This document shows, piece after piece, positions 1-9,442 of a stretch of 64,000 nucleotides of DNA. Positions within the stretch are counted from its first letter, which is position 1. The number at the start of each line of letters is the position of its first letter. Source of the DNA: Pseudomonadota bacterium (lineage in GTDB: Bacteria; Pseudomonadota; Alphaproteobacteria; Caulobacterales; Aquidulcibacteraceae); the NCBI GenBank assembly GCA_020161405.1, contig JAIUOD010000001.1:1-64000 (forward strand), in the 5' to 3' direction. The position numbers were made by a program, and so were the translations under genes. The notes beneath the pieces were generated by a model. The model was not told where the DNA came from. It did no database searches and worked only from the letters and a program-made list of their open reading frames with translations.

Positions 1-2
1 AG

Positions 3-620
3 CAAAACCCTCAGCCTAAGGGTGGCAATATTATCAAATCCGATTGGTTGAAATATTATGTTGAAGGCGAACAACCATCAGACTTTGAAAGGATAGTTCA
101 ATCTTGGGATACTGCCAACAAAACTGGAGAGACTAATGATTATAGCGTGTGCACAACATGGGGTATTAAAGAAAATCGTGCCTATTTATTGCATGTATTA
201 CGTCGTAAGCTTGAATACCCAGCACTTAAGCGTACCATCGTTGAGCATTCAAAGCACCACAATGCCAAAGTCATACTTATTGAAGATAAAGCCTCAGGAA
301 CCCAGTTAATTCAAGACTTAAAAGCTGACCAGCTTTACGGCCTTAAAGGTTTTCAACGGCCTGCTGGTTGTGACAAAGCCATGCGCCTCGAAGCTGCATC
401 GCTTCCTTTTGAAAATGGTGCGGTCTTTCTTCCAAACGAAGCGCCATGGCTTAAAGATTATGTTGCTGAGCTTACAGGCTATCCCGGCACCAAACATGAT
501 GACCAAGTTGATTCAACTTCTCAATTCATTGAGTGGTTCAAGGAACATGGGCGTGAGCCTGGGATTATTACCTTCTATAGAGAGCGATATGAGGATTTAG
601 TTAGGCGTGGTATGATTTGA
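3..620 (+). CDS. Phage terminase large subunit, C-terminal part (5' end outside window)
   Basis: The reading frame is open from the window edge to TGA at 618-620, so this is the 3' part (about 205 codons) of a larger gene. It carries the RNase H-like nuclease half of a terminase large subunit, the phage packaging motor that cuts concatemeric DNA. Three acidic clusters expected for the nuclease are visible: SWDTANKTGE near fragment residue 36, ILIEDKASG near residue 95 and HDDQVDS near residue 167. The ATPase half with Walker A and B would lie left of the window. A TTG at 48 is an internal leucine codon, not a credible start, because similarity to terminases (GGNIIKSDWL) begins before it. No portal or head gene follows; a decayed copy of the same domain lies downstream instead. 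This suggests a prophage remnant. Confidence 0.88.
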   Translation, partial: QNPQPKGGNIIKSDWLKYYVEGEQPSDFERIVQSWDTANKTGETNDYSVCTTWGIKENRAYLLHVLRRKLEYPALKRTIVEHSKHHNAKVILIEDKASGTQLIQDLKADQLYGLKGFQRPAGCDKAMRLEAASLPFENGAVFLPNEAPWLKDYVAELTGYPGTKHDDQVDSTSQFIEWFKEHGREPGIITFYRERYEDLVRRGMI

Positions 621-736
621 TAGCTATAAAATTGAAGATTTTATGTTATTCATATGAAATCATAAAGCACAAATTCTTTAATAGTTAAATTTAACAACAA
701 GTTCCGCCGATATTACAAGCATGCGTACTGATTTCC

Positions 737-1279
737 ATGAGAGTTGAACTCAAGGCGATATCCAAATATGGAATAAACTTGGGGCTCCGTCATTGGGCCG
801 CAGAAGCCAATGATTATAGCGATTGTACTACTTGGGGCATGAAGGATAACCAAGCTTTGCTATTAAATGAACTTCGGCGGCAAATAGAACACCTTGAATT
901 AAAACTTACAATTGCTGAATATTCCAGCCAACATAAAGCACTAGTAATTCTAATAGAAGACAAAGCCTCGGGTAATCAATTAATTTACAACTAAAAGCAA
1001 GTAATATATCAAGGGTAAAAGGTTTCCAAGTCCGGCTAGAGCGGTAAAATAATGCACCTAGAAACAACGTAATTGTCATTTAAGAATTTCCACGACTAGA
1101 CCACATGGCTTGGGACTTATAGGAGCTAGCTAAATACCTTCCCTAGCTCCATATATGATAATCAGGTCGACAGTAATTCCCAATTCATCGAACTGATGAA
1201 ACCCAATGGCATAGAGCACTGTATAATCGGCTTTTACCACGGTCAAATCGAAGTTTTGTAACGGCGGAGTATGATCTGA
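737..1279 (+). pseudogene. Decayed second copy of the terminase nuclease domain
   Basis: The frame from 737 to 994 encodes a protein closely matching the terminase fragment just upstream: EANDYSDCTTWGMKDN against ETNDYSVCTTWGIKEN, and VILIEDKASGNQLI against VILIEDKASGTQLI. At about 990 the frame shifts by one base; the next frame continues the alignment with LKASNISRVKGFQ against LKADQLYGLKGFQ, then breaks at several stops. At 1187-1279, back in the first frame, similarity resumes with DNQVDSNSQFIEL and ends in RRSMI plus stop, matching the RRGMI end of the intact copy, with an in-frame TAA in place of a leucine-valine position. The start is uncertain because the N-terminal side is also eroded. 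I read it as a diverged tandem paralogue or neighbouring-prophage copy that has lost function. Confidence 0.85.
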
Positions 1280-1437
1280 ATTCCCATAGAAAGCAAACTA
1301 AAGTGTTCAATACATTTGAACGTTTTGAAATCAATTTACGATAGAATTTCGTTTTTTAATGGTTTTCGTTTTAGATTAGAGAAAATCTCAATGTAATGAA
1401 AGAATTGGTTAATGTTAATTGCTTTTTAAGTAATCAT

Positions 1438-2307
1438 TCATGGTGTGCTTTCTCCTGACACACCAACTTCAACGACTAGCAATTTCGCGCTGGGATTTGC
1501 CGCAATTTCTACAGGATTATGGCTAGAAGAAGTGCAAATAAATAAATGCCGGCGCTCTGGACCACCGAGCATTACCGCATAAGCATGGTTATCAAGCAGG
1601 ATAGTTTCAACTACTTCACCACCTTCGCGAACACGTAAAATTGATGGACTGCCAGCAGGATTGGCGACCCAAACTGCACCTTCTCCGTCAATGCATATAC
1701 CGTCGGGCTGCACTCCTTCGGGCAATTTTGCCCAGAGGCGTCGGTTTGAAAAAGTGCCATCAGCCGCTAGATCAAATGCCGTCAAGCGATAGCCATTTGT
1801 CTCAGCGACTATCAGCGTTTTACCGTCAGGCGAGATGACCATTCCATTGGGAAAACTCAGACTCTCGGCAACTTTGGTCACTATGCCGCCCGGATCAATT
1901 AGCGTTATGACGCAACTTTCGACAGGTTTCGCATCTGGAAGCCAGAAATTATAACCAATATCGCCGACATAAGTTTTCCCATCTGGCAAGACTATGGCAT
2001 CGCTGAGGCAGAAGACGCTAGTAGATGAAATATCGGCATAATCGTGTAGCACCGATCCGTCCCACCGTTTCATTCGAAGATGGAGCGCGTCGCTGAATAA
2101 TACGCTACCATCTTCCAAAAAGCCGAGTCCATTCGGTTTGAATGGCAAGGATATTTCGGTTTGCAAGTCGCCGTTTAGGCTTACTGACTTTACTGCGGAA
2201 TCATGGATATCGATAAACCATAGTCTATTATTATGCCACCGTGGGCTTTCAGCGAAGCGAAGTCCTTTGCCAAGCCCTATTAGTTGTACTAGTGTTCTTA
2301 CAGCCAT
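1438..2307 (-). CDS. SMP-30/gluconolactonase/LRE-family protein
   Basis: This 289-residue protein has the six-bladed propeller family pattern of SMP-30/gluconolactonases, metal-dependent lactone hydrolases. The N-terminal AESPRWHNNRLWFIDI block contains the expected glutamate ligand. FPNGMVISPDGK and QPDGICIDGEGAVWVANP carry the Asn and Asp ligands. There is no signal peptide, so a cytoplasmic location is likely. It is the last gene of a seven-gene minus-strand block, with 7 nt between it and the cyclase gene upstream. In that context a lactone intermediate formed during ring cleavage is a plausible substrate, but the sequence does not identify it. The stop is followed by an AT-rich 158-nt gap before the terminase remnant. 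Confidence 0.85.
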   Translation of the reverse strand: MAVRTLVQLIGLGKGLRFAESPRWHNNRLWFIDIHDSAVKSVSLNGDLQTEISLPFKPNGLGFLEDGSVLFSDALHLRMKRWDGSVLHDYADISSTSVFCLSDAIVLPDGKTYVGDIGYNFWLPDAKPVESCVITLIDPGGIVTKVAESLSFPNGMVISPDGKTLIVAETNGYRLTAFDLAADGTFSNRRLWAKLPEGVQPDGICIDGEGAVWVANPAGSPSILRVREGGEVVETILLDNHAYAVMLGGPERRHLFICTSSSHNPVEIAANPSAKLLVVEVGVSGESTP

Positions 2308-2314
2308 AATCTAA

Positions 2315-3127
2315 TCAATTCGGCACAAAGGCAACGACACGCGATGGGGCTGCGCTGCATTTTGCAAGTTTAATAGGAAAAAAGCCAACGTGGAATCCAG
2401 TGGGCGGCAGAACTGCTAAGTTACATAACTGTTGAACAATAAAGGCTTCGCGCTTGGTAATGGCCTTATGTCCATCCCACAATAGCGACTTATCACCTTT
2501 TGATTGCCAATTGGCGTTCATTAGGCGAAATGGCAAGTCCCAGCCAACTGCATCAGTGCCAAGAATTGTAGCCCCCATATTAGTCAAGTGAAGTGTCGAT
2601 TCTGCCGACATGCCAGGTTGGTTATAGAATTGAGGGTCATCCATTGTCCATGCTTCCTGTCCAGTTCGCAACAGTACCGCATCGCCAGGAGCAACTGCAC
2701 GACCAACAGCTTTAATGGCACGGTCAAGCATATCTGGCGTGATATATTCACCGCCTTTTGCCCAAGGCCGCAAATCTAGCACCATACCAGGACGGTAGAG
2801 TTCATTCAAATCGATTTCGTCAATAGTACGGGCTGGTTTGCCCTCACAAAGTGAGCCAGAATGCAAAGGTGCATCAACATGAGTTCCACAATGGGAATTG
2901 AAATCGTTTAAGTTCTCCGAGCCCCAACCTTCACCATCTGGTAGGTCGGAGTGTGTGCAACCAAGGCTCGCACAGAATTCGTCTTTTCCAGCTTGTTCGG
3001 CAGGGTTATTATATTCAATTCGGGGTGCCACTACTCCCGCAACATGCTGTAATGCAGGCGGCAATTTTTCGCGATTGGCGGGGTCCAGCAGAACTGTAAG
3101 GTCAATAAGGCGCAAGGAATTCTCCAA
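2315..3127 (-). CDS. Cyclase-family (kynurenine formamidase-like) metal hydrolase
   Basis: A 270-residue member of the cyclase/kynurenine formamidase fold family (PF04199). The signature HCGTHVDAPLH near residues 79-89 supplies metal-binding and catalytic His and Asp residues. A second conserved stretch, GDAVLLRTGQEAW, follows near residue 148. Members hydrolyse formamides, lactones or cyclic 1,3-diketone-type C-C bonds. No tryptophan pathway gene is nearby, so a role in opening or hydrolysing a ring intermediate is more likely than kynurenine metabolism. It abuts the thiolase gene (stop at 3128 next to this start at 3127) and lies 7 nt before the SMP-30 gene, so co-transcription is expected. 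Substrate unknown. Confidence 0.85.
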   Translation of the reverse strand: MENSLRLIDLTVLLDPANREKLPPALQHVAGVVAPRIEYNNPAEQAGKDEFCASLGCTHSDLPDGEGWGSENLNDFNSHCGTHVDAPLHSGSLCEGKPARTIDEIDLNELYRPGMVLDLRPWAKGGEYITPDMLDRAIKAVGRAVAPGDAVLLRTGQEAWTMDDPQFYNQPGMSAESTLHLTNMGATILGTDAVGWDLPFRLMNANWQSKGDKSLLWDGHKAITKREAFIVQQLCNLAVLPPTGFHVGFFPIKLAKCSAAPSRVVAFVPN

Positions 3128-4366
3128 TCATTTTGTTAGAATATGAATAGCTACAGCTGCTTCTTCGACGCCAATATTGCCGCCGCCGTTTTCCTGAATG
3201 GCGTGCTTAGCGCCTTCGACTTGGCGGGCGCCAGCTTCTCCGCGAAGCTGCGTCACAAGCTCATAAAGCTGGCCAATACCGGTCGCCCCAAGTGGATGTC
3301 CCTTTGATTCCAGACCACCGGAAGGGTTGACGGGAATTCTGCCACCTAGTGTAAAGTCCCCGCGCTCAGCTGCTGGGCCGCCTTGGCCCATTTCAACAAA
3401 ACCAAGATTTTCAACTTGGATTATTTCCCCCATAGCAGCTGCATCATGAACTTCAGCTACATGCATATCTTTTGGGCCAAGGCCCGCCATCTCATAGGCC
3501 TGATTGGCCGCTAATCGGGCAAGGTTTTGCTCATGCTGGTCAATGGTTCGGCTGGTTGCGGATCTTACAACGCTTGCGGCAACTTTTATGCATCGACTGC
3601 GATCCGCGCCAATTCGCTTAAGCCCTTCTTCTGTGCAAATAATAGCGGCAGCACTTCCATCAGTAACTGGCGCACACATAGGCAATGTTAATGGGTATGT
3701 TATAGGTGGCGCGCCAAGAACTTCATCGATTGTAAAAGGCTTGCGGAACTGTGACCAAGGGTTATGCACTGAATGTTGATGGTTTTTAGCCGATACCGCC
3801 GCAATCTGACGCTGTGTAGTTCCCCATTTTGCCATGTGATTGCGGCATAGCGCTGCATATATAGACATGAAACGGCTATAAGGCTTCACAGATTCCGAAC
3901 CTTCAGGTGCGCATATTCCTTCGCCTAGCTTCACAAGGCGAGCATAGTTTTCATCCGCCCGGCTAACGTCCCAACCAGCCTCCATTAGTTTTAAAACCGA
4001 GAGTTTGTCTTCGACATTCATCTTTTCAGCACCCAATGCCAGCGCAACATCGGTTGTTCCTGCCTTGAGGCTCTGCACCGCAAGCGCAAATGCCGAACTA
4101 CCTGCGGCACAGCCATTGTCGACGTTATAGATTGGGATCCCATCAATACCAATCTTTCCCAAAATAATCTGACCCGGAATTGCATATTGACCTTGCAAAG
4201 GACCGTTAGTAATTCCTGCATAAAATGCCGTACCAATGTCTTTAGCTTTGCAACCAGAATCTTTCAAAGCCCCTCCAAGAGCTTCGCGCGCCAAGTCTTC
4301 GAGACTTCTTTCAAAATGGCGACCGAAAACGGTCATAGAAATTCCCGCTATATATATATCACTCAT
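3128..4366 (-). CDS. Thiolase-family protein (SCP-x/lipid-transfer type)
   Basis: A 412-residue thiolase. The nucleophile cysteine is in VDNGCAAGSSAFALA (around residue 84), and the C-terminal histidine motif is GGLESKGHPLGATGIGQ. The family's second C-terminal cysteine is replaced by the glycine-rich ENGGGNIGVEEA, as in SCP-x/lipid-transfer type thiolases rather than classical acetyl-CoA acetyltransferases. Such enzymes cleave beta-ketoacyl-CoA, often of bulky or branched (sterol-side-chain-like) substrates. Many work with a small DUF35 OB-fold partner; none is encoded here. The gene sits 11 nt after the acyl-CoA ligase and directly before the cyclase gene. Together with the ligase it argues for CoA-dependent chain or ring degradation, although dehydrogenase and hydratase genes are absent from this block. 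Confidence 0.87.
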   Translation of the reverse strand: MSDIYIAGISMTVFGRHFERSLEDLAREALGGALKDSGCKAKDIGTAFYAGITNGPLQGQYAIPGQIILGKIGIDGIPIYNVDNGCAAGSSAFALAVQSLKAGTTDVALALGAEKMNVEDKLSVLKLMEAGWDVSRADENYARLVKLGEGICAPEGSESVKPYSRFMSIYAALCRNHMAKWGTTQRQIAAVSAKNHQHSVHNPWSQFRKPFTIDEVLGAPPITYPLTLPMCAPVTDGSAAAIICTEEGLKRIGADRSRCIKVAASVVRSATSRTIDQHEQNLARLAANQAYEMAGLGPKDMHVAEVHDAAAMGEIIQVENLGFVEMGQGGPAAERGDFTLGGRIPVNPSGGLESKGHPLGATGIGQLYELVTQLRGEAGARQVEGAKHAIQENGGGNIGVEEAAVAIHILTK

Positions 4367-4377
4367 ATTTTATTCTT

Positions 4378-5934
4378 TCATATCTTATTGGTGTGGCTAC
4401 GCCAATAGGTTTCTCGCAATTGTTTTTTGAGTACTTTGCCAGCCGGACTACGCGGCAATTGTTCGATAAAATCAACGCTCTTTGGAGCCATAACACTGCC
4501 TAGTTGTTCTTTGCACAGTGCAATAATTTCTTCGGCGCCGACACTTTGGCCTGGGTTAAATTCAACCACTGCTTTAACTGCCTCACCCCATTTTGGATCT
4601 GGCACACCGATTACTGCACAATCGCGCACCGCAGGGTGCCCCCAAATTATCTGTTCGACTTTTGCGGGATACACATTAAAGCCGCCTGTGATTATCATGT
4701 CTTTTTTACGGTCCGTCAGATGCAAATATCCACTAGCATCTATATGGCCGATATCGCCAGTATGAAGCCACCCATCGATAATAGTCTGAGCCGTCACCTC
4801 TGGAGCATTGTAATAACCATTCATAATAAGGTCTCCGCGAACGCAAATTTCTCCGGTTTCACCACGGGCTAGAATTTGGTTTTTTTCATCCATGATTTCC
4901 ACACGAACTAATGGATTAGGACGGCCTACTGAGGATAATCGCTCATCACTTGCTAGATTACTGCCATCTATATGTTCATCAGGGCGCAAGCTGGAAATTG
5001 TCCCCATTGCCTCACTTTGGCCGTAGCCACCACAAAGAATTGGCCCCCAAAGCGCAATTGCTTTCTTTAGTTTTTCCACCGACATTGGCGCCGCACCATA
5101 AAAAAGATAACGCACGCTCGAAAAATCAATCTTCTCAATCCCAGGCGCATCAAGTAGTGCATAAATGATAGTTGGTGGCAAGAAAAATTCGGTCACACGG
5201 TGCTTTACGATAGACTTCACTAATAATGCTGGGTCGGGCTTTGTTAGCACTACCACCGTGCCTCCCTGCGCTGTGCATGGTAAAGACAGAAGCCCCGCAG
5301 TATGCGTCATCGGCGCAGCTGCAAGATTAATTGGCTTGGTGCCATCACGATAAGCCAACACAATAAGAAGATGGGCAATGCTAATATTAATTGCTCGGTG
5401 CGTATTCATAACTCCTTTTGGCGCCCCCGTAGTGCCACCAGTTGGCATTATTACAAACACGTCATCAAGGTCAGTCACAACATCAGGTTTTGTCTCTGGT
5501 TCATCACTGCACCATTTTGAAAGCAGCGGCGCATCAGACAAATCCGCATCGATGCACACCCAATGTTTCACTTTGAGAAGAGAGGGACGCAATGCAGCTA
5601 TGGTTTCTGCAAAAGATTGTTGAAAGAACAAAATTTCGCAATCAAAATTGTCTAGGATTAAGCGGTTATCTTCAACCGCATTACGTGGGTTTACCGGTAT
5701 CCATGTCATATTAGCGCGCCACAAACCTAGTGTGCAGCTCCAGCCAATCACATCGTTGGCGGACCATATTGCACCTTTGGTTCCCTTTTCAAAACCCAAC
5801 GAAAGCATCTTATTTGCAATACGGCACGAAAGAGCTCCAATTTCATCAAAAGTATAGGCTCGGTCTTCTTGTAAATAGGCAGTCTCCGCACCGCCCATAT
5901 CCCAACCTCTGTCAAAGAAATCGATAATTGCCAT
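4378..5934 (-). CDS. AMP-dependent acyl-CoA synthetase/ligase
   Basis: A 518-residue adenylate-forming enzyme of the acyl-CoA ligase type, activating a carboxylic acid with ATP and CoA. All core motifs are present in order: A3 P-loop IMPTGGTTGAPKG near residue 162, A5 GGYGQSEAMG near residue 300, A7 GWLHTGDIGHIDASG, A8 DRKKDMIITGGFNVYP and the A10 lysine in PRSPAGKVLKK near the C-terminus. Length and order are normal for medium/long-chain or aromatic acyl ligases. No signal peptide is seen. It lies between the MBL hydrolase (12 nt) and the thiolase (11 nt) in the same minus-strand block. A carboxylate released by the exported hydrolase is a reasonable but unproven substrate. Confidence 0.92.
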   Translation of the reverse strand: MAIIDFFDRGWDMGGAETAYLQEDRAYTFDEIGALSCRIANKMLSLGFEKGTKGAIWSANDVIGWSCTLGLWRANMTWIPVNPRNAVEDNRLILDNFDCEILFFQQSFAETIAALRPSLLKVKHWVCIDADLSDAPLLSKWCSDEPETKPDVVTDLDDVFVIMPTGGTTGAPKGVMNTHRAINISIAHLLIVLAYRDGTKPINLAAAPMTHTAGLLSLPCTAQGGTVVVLTKPDPALLVKSIVKHRVTEFFLPPTIIYALLDAPGIEKIDFSSVRYLFYGAAPMSVEKLKKAIALWGPILCGGYGQSEAMGTISSLRPDEHIDGSNLASDERLSSVGRPNPLVRVEIMDEKNQILARGETGEICVRGDLIMNGYYNAPEVTAQTIIDGWLHTGDIGHIDASGYLHLTDRKKDMIITGGFNVYPAKVEQIIWGHPAVRDCAVIGVPDPKWGEAVKAVVEFNPGQSVGAEEIIALCKEQLGSVMAPKSVDFIEQLPRSPAGKVLKKQLRETYWRSHTNKI

Positions 5935-5946
5935 TGCTAAGTCTCC

Positions 5947-6945
5947 TCAATATCGACCAAAATCATGTGCAAACACGACCGGCCCTTTCCATGTTTGTGC
6001 CAACTCGCCTTGCGCCGCCTTCATCCTGTCTGGAGTAATGCCTATATGAGTAAAAATTATACGTTTTACTCCCGCTTCTTGTGCCAAACGTCCAGCCTCC
6101 CTTGGACTTAGATGGTGCTGTGCGAAATGCAAACGCGCAGCCTCAAAAAATGCCTGCGGTGCTTTTGGTCTGCTAGTACGAATAGCTGCGACTGCCGCAT
6201 CAATGTCAAGAATTGATGAAACTAAGACATCTGCACCACGAGCAATTGCGATTACTGCTTCGCTCGGCCCAGTGTCGCCGGTAAATACTACGCTGCGTCC
6301 TGGCAATTCGAACCTTAATGAAAGTGACTGATCAATTTCCGGATTTAGAACTTGCCCCTGCTTAACATAGTGTGTGTTTGCAACGGCGCGCACCATTATG
6401 TCTTCAATTTTAAATTCAGAACCATCGCCAATTTCTACAACCCTGACGCTATCAGAGGGAATACGCACGGGAGCGCCAGGTAATGCAGGGCTGGTCCTTT
6501 TCAATGGTTCCATAGCTGCAAGAAGGCCATTGACCATAATTTCTGTCCCACGCGGACCGTAAATGGTAATTGGCGGATCCATCAATTGATAGCGCCTAGA
6601 AAGCAAAGCAAACAGCCCACCAACATGATCTGCGTGGATATGAGTTATAACTACATTTTTTAGTGGAACAGAATCGATTCCCGCCCGTGCCATCTGTTCG
6701 ATTGTGCCGTCGCCTACATCAACCAATATAATGCCACCAGACCAGCGCAGCATTGTTGCAGGCTGGCCGCGCAATGGGTTCGCCATCGGCCCCGCCATAG
6801 TGCCTAGTGTTATAATTTCGGATTGGGGCGTTTTAGCTTGGGCAGTGCCAATTCCGCAAACTCCGCAAATAATGGCGAAGGCAAGCATAATCGCCATTAC
6901 GGCTCCTCCCGCTACACCCCATTTAAACACTCGTTTACTGCGCAT
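5947..6945 (-). CDS. Exported metallo-beta-lactamase-fold hydrolase
   Basis: A 332-residue MBL-fold protein. The zinc motif HxHxDH appears as ITHIHADHVGG near residue 100, with later ligands in NTHY (about residue 193), FTGDTGPSE (about residue 222) and a C-terminal FTHIG. The N-terminus is basic then strongly hydrophobic (residues 12-32) ending in GTAQA, a good Sec signal peptide with cleavage near 37-38, so the enzyme should act in the periplasm. The domain resembles the RNase Z/arylsulfatase-like branch of the fold, which includes esterases and lactonases. It is 2 nt from the TonB receptor gene and 12 nt from the ligase, suggesting it processes what the receptor imports before CoA activation. 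Confidence 0.85.
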   Translation of the reverse strand: MRSKRVFKWGVAGGAVMAIMLAFAIICGVCGIGTAQAKTPQSEIITLGTMAGPMANPLRGQPATMLRWSGGIILVDVGDGTIEQMARAGIDSVPLKNVVITHIHADHVGGLFALLSRRYQLMDPPITIYGPRGTEIMVNGLLAAMEPLKRTSPALPGAPVRIPSDSVRVVEIGDGSEFKIEDIMVRAVANTHYVKQGQVLNPEIDQSLSLRFELPGRSVVFTGDTGPSEAVIAIARGADVLVSSILDIDAAVAAIRTSRPKAPQAFFEAARLHFAQHHLSPREAGRLAQEAGVKRIIFTHIGITPDRMKAAQGELAQTWKGPVVFAHDFGRY

Positions 6946-6947
6946 TC

Positions 6948-9368
6948 TTAAAAACCAACCCTAGCTGTTATACCGACTTGGCGCGGTGCACCAAGGTAGT
7001 TCTGATAGCCTGAAGTTGTTCCAAAGAAGCTTAATACGCCAGATTGTTGGACGATTGTTTTATTTGATAGGTTACTTGCCCATAATGACAAGTCGAGGCC
7101 TTTATTGAAGCGCATACCTAAACGAACATTTAAGATAGCATAAGCCCCCTGAACGTGGCGAGGGTCAAGGCTTGCGCTGTTTACATTACTCTTGCTTTGC
7201 CAATTAAGGTCTGTGCGCGCGTAAAGCTCGCCCATTGGCATGCTATGATCATATTGCAAAGCGCCGGTAAAACGTAATTTTGGCGAGAGCGGCAATTGGA
7301 AACCGGACAAATCGCAGCTTGTGAAAACTCCTGCCCCGTTTGCATTGGCATCTGGCGCGCGGCCAAACCAGCATGCTCCGCCTTTATAGGAACCATATTC
7401 GGCGTCGATATAGGCCGCCCCAAGATTCATTTTCAGGCCTTTGCCAAGTTTAAAGGTCCCCTCAGCTTCGGCACCCTTAACTTTTACGCTTTCCGCATTA
7501 TTGACTAGATATTGAAGGCCGACAAAGCCTGCATTTTGATAATTGGAATAATCTGAAAGGAACAGGCTTAGCGCAATTCGTGCGCGGCGATTTGCAAGAT
7601 CAAACTTGCTCCCCAATTCCCAATGGTCTACTGTTTCAGCACCAAATAGGCGAGTTGAGGGAATTGCGCTGCCAAATCCAATATTGTATCCACCCGATTT
7701 CGTTCCCTTTGCATAAGTCGCGTAAAATAATGTGTCAGGATATGGCGTAACGTTTGCAGTCAAGTTCCAAGTGACGTCATCATCCTTAATTGTAGGAAGC
7801 GCTCCATTTATTGGCACCCCAGCAGGGATAGTTACAGACGGCACCAAACTCGCGGTCAATATGTTGACCCCAGCTAGCGGGTGGCCTGCGGGTAAATTCG
7901 GGTTAGGAGTGAAAGTTGCCCTATTATTTATTGACGCGTTCTTAGTTTCAGCCTGCCAACGTAAGCCACCGGAAAGAGAAAGGCGTTCACTCAACTTATA
8001 TGTTGAATTGCCAAAGATGGCAAAGTATTTTGAACTTGAACGGGAATCTTGATATCCTTTGTCCCCTGGTTGTCCTTGCACGACTTGTAACGGTAAGGTT
8101 GGCGAAAGCGGAAAAAGAGCAGCCGCAGGCTGAATCTCAAACATCGCAGTTCGGCCACGGTCACCGCGTTCGAATTTTGTGTCAAGATAATAGCCACCAA
8201 TCAACCATTGAACATTTCTGTCCGATGGAGAAACCAGACGCAATTCTTGCGATATGCTTTTGCCAGCTTGCGTATCTCTGAAGGTAATTAAGGGAAGTGC
8301 CACTTGATCTATATCTGTGGCCAGCAATTCACTTTTATATTTCGACCACCCTGTAATTGAAGTCAAAGTTGCAAACCCAAGCTCGCTTGTAAGCGTTCCA
8401 GAAATCATGTCAGTACTACTATTCGAGCGATTTGGATCAGTTGTGCATATTACCCTGTTAGTTGGATTGTTATCAGGACATGCAATTACGCCGAACTTGG
8501 CATTAAGAGCGGCATTATTGTCGAGCACAAAACTAGTTTCAGGTGCAACGCCACGCGTCCAATCGGGATTTGTGCCATTGCTATCTAGCACTTCACTACG
8601 CGCTGCGGTTAGATTGAAGGTAGTCTTATCAGTAATGTCAAATTCAATTTGTCCACGCACAGCATATCGCTTCATCTCATTTGCTTGTTCAACGGCTGCT
8701 AGGTTGCGATAGCTGGGTTCCGCATCATAATAAACACCAGTTAAACGAGCGCGAATTCCTTCAGAAATTGGACCAGTAACAGAACCAGCCAGGCGAGCCG
8801 CCATTGCGTTACGGCCACCTTCAATTTGCGAAAGAGATGCCTCTAAACTTGCGCCAAATATGTTCGATGGCCTTTTTGAAAAGACACTAATAACGCCAGC
8901 GGTGGCGTTTTTACCATAAAGTGTTGACTGCGGCCCCTTAAGAACCTCTACCCTTTGAAGGTCAACCAAGTCATCGACGCCTAGCCCACTACGCGCCATA
9001 TAAACTCCGTCAATGAATAGAGCAACGCTTGGTTCAAAGGTAGGGATATTGGGGTCCGTACCAAGGCCACGAATACGATAACTCTGAGCTAAAGGCTGGT
9101 TATTTGACACTAGAGCCAAGGATGGCACCAAAGCGGCAACGCCAGCAACACCAGTTGCACCCGCATCTCGTAATGTTGAAGCACTAACAGCGGAAATAGA
9201 CATTGGAACCCGCTGCAATGCCTGTTCACGCTTCTGAGCAGTGACAATAACTACTTCTACCTCATGTGAATTAGCAGGCGCTTGCTGCGCGATTGCAGAA
9301 GTTGTTAACAATACTGTTGCGATTGAAATACCGCTCGTACTTACTAGTCTAAATTTACGCTTTTCCAT
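6948..9368 (-). CDS. TonB-dependent outer-membrane receptor
   Basis: An 806-residue receptor from the chosen ATG at 9368. That ATG has a GGGAG ribosome site 8 nt upstream; an upstream TTG at 9374 is less likely. A signal peptide ends near TTSAIAQ. It is followed by a TonB box-like VEVVIVTAQKR, the plug domain with RIRGLGTDP, FIDGVY and VEVLKGPQSTLYGKNATAG, and a long beta-barrel ending in the aromatic-terminated ARVGF. The pattern matches the sphingomonad/caulobacter-type receptors that import organic nutrients as well as siderophores. No siderophore gene is near; the flanking genes are catabolic, so a carbon substrate is likelier. It is transcribed with the downstream MBL gene (2 nt gap) and follows the tetR gene on the same strand. 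Confidence 0.92.
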   Translation of the reverse strand: MEKRKFRLVSTSGISIATVLLTTSAIAQQAPANSHEVEVVIVTAQKREQALQRVPMSISAVSASTLRDAGATGVAGVAALVPSLALVSNNQPLAQSYRIRGLGTDPNIPTFEPSVALFIDGVYMARSGLGVDDLVDLQRVEVLKGPQSTLYGKNATAGVISVFSKRPSNIFGASLEASLSQIEGGRNAMAARLAGSVTGPISEGIRARLTGVYYDAEPSYRNLAAVEQANEMKRYAVRGQIEFDITDKTTFNLTAARSEVLDSNGTNPDWTRGVAPETSFVLDNNAALNAKFGVIACPDNNPTNRVICTTDPNRSNSSTDMISGTLTSELGFATLTSITGWSKYKSELLATDIDQVALPLITFRDTQAGKSISQELRLVSPSDRNVQWLIGGYYLDTKFERGDRGRTAMFEIQPAAALFPLSPTLPLQVVQGQPGDKGYQDSRSSSKYFAIFGNSTYKLSERLSLSGGLRWQAETKNASINNRATFTPNPNLPAGHPLAGVNILTASLVPSVTIPAGVPINGALPTIKDDDVTWNLTANVTPYPDTLFYATYAKGTKSGGYNIGFGSAIPSTRLFGAETVDHWELGSKFDLANRRARIALSLFLSDYSNYQNAGFVGLQYLVNNAESVKVKGAEAEGTFKLGKGLKMNLGAAYIDAEYGSYKGGACWFGRAPDANANGAGVFTSCDLSGFQLPLSPKLRFTGALQYDHSMPMGELYARTDLNWQSKSNVNSASLDPRHVQGAYAILNVRLGMRFNKGLDLSLWASNLSNKTIVQQSGVLSFFGTTSGYQNYLGAPRQVGITARVGF

Positions 9369-9386
9369 AGGCAATACTCCCTCGCT

Positions 9387-9403
9387 CTCGCTGATTCAGC
9401 GAG
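9387..9403. promoter_or_regulatory. 17-bp palindrome before the TonB receptor gene, candidate TetR operator
   Basis: Perfect 8-bp arms CTCGCTGA and TCAGCGAG surround one central T. It lies 19 nt upstream of the receptor ATG, between tetR and the receptor gene. Size and symmetry fit a TetR-family operator. The centre is GATTC, a GANTC site of the kind methylated by CcrM in many alphaproteobacteria. Binding is inferred; it could instead act as a hairpin in the mRNA. Confidence 0.5.
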
Positions 9404-9442
9404 CTAATTTAACTATTTATTTGTTATTTTCTCTGAGCTACC

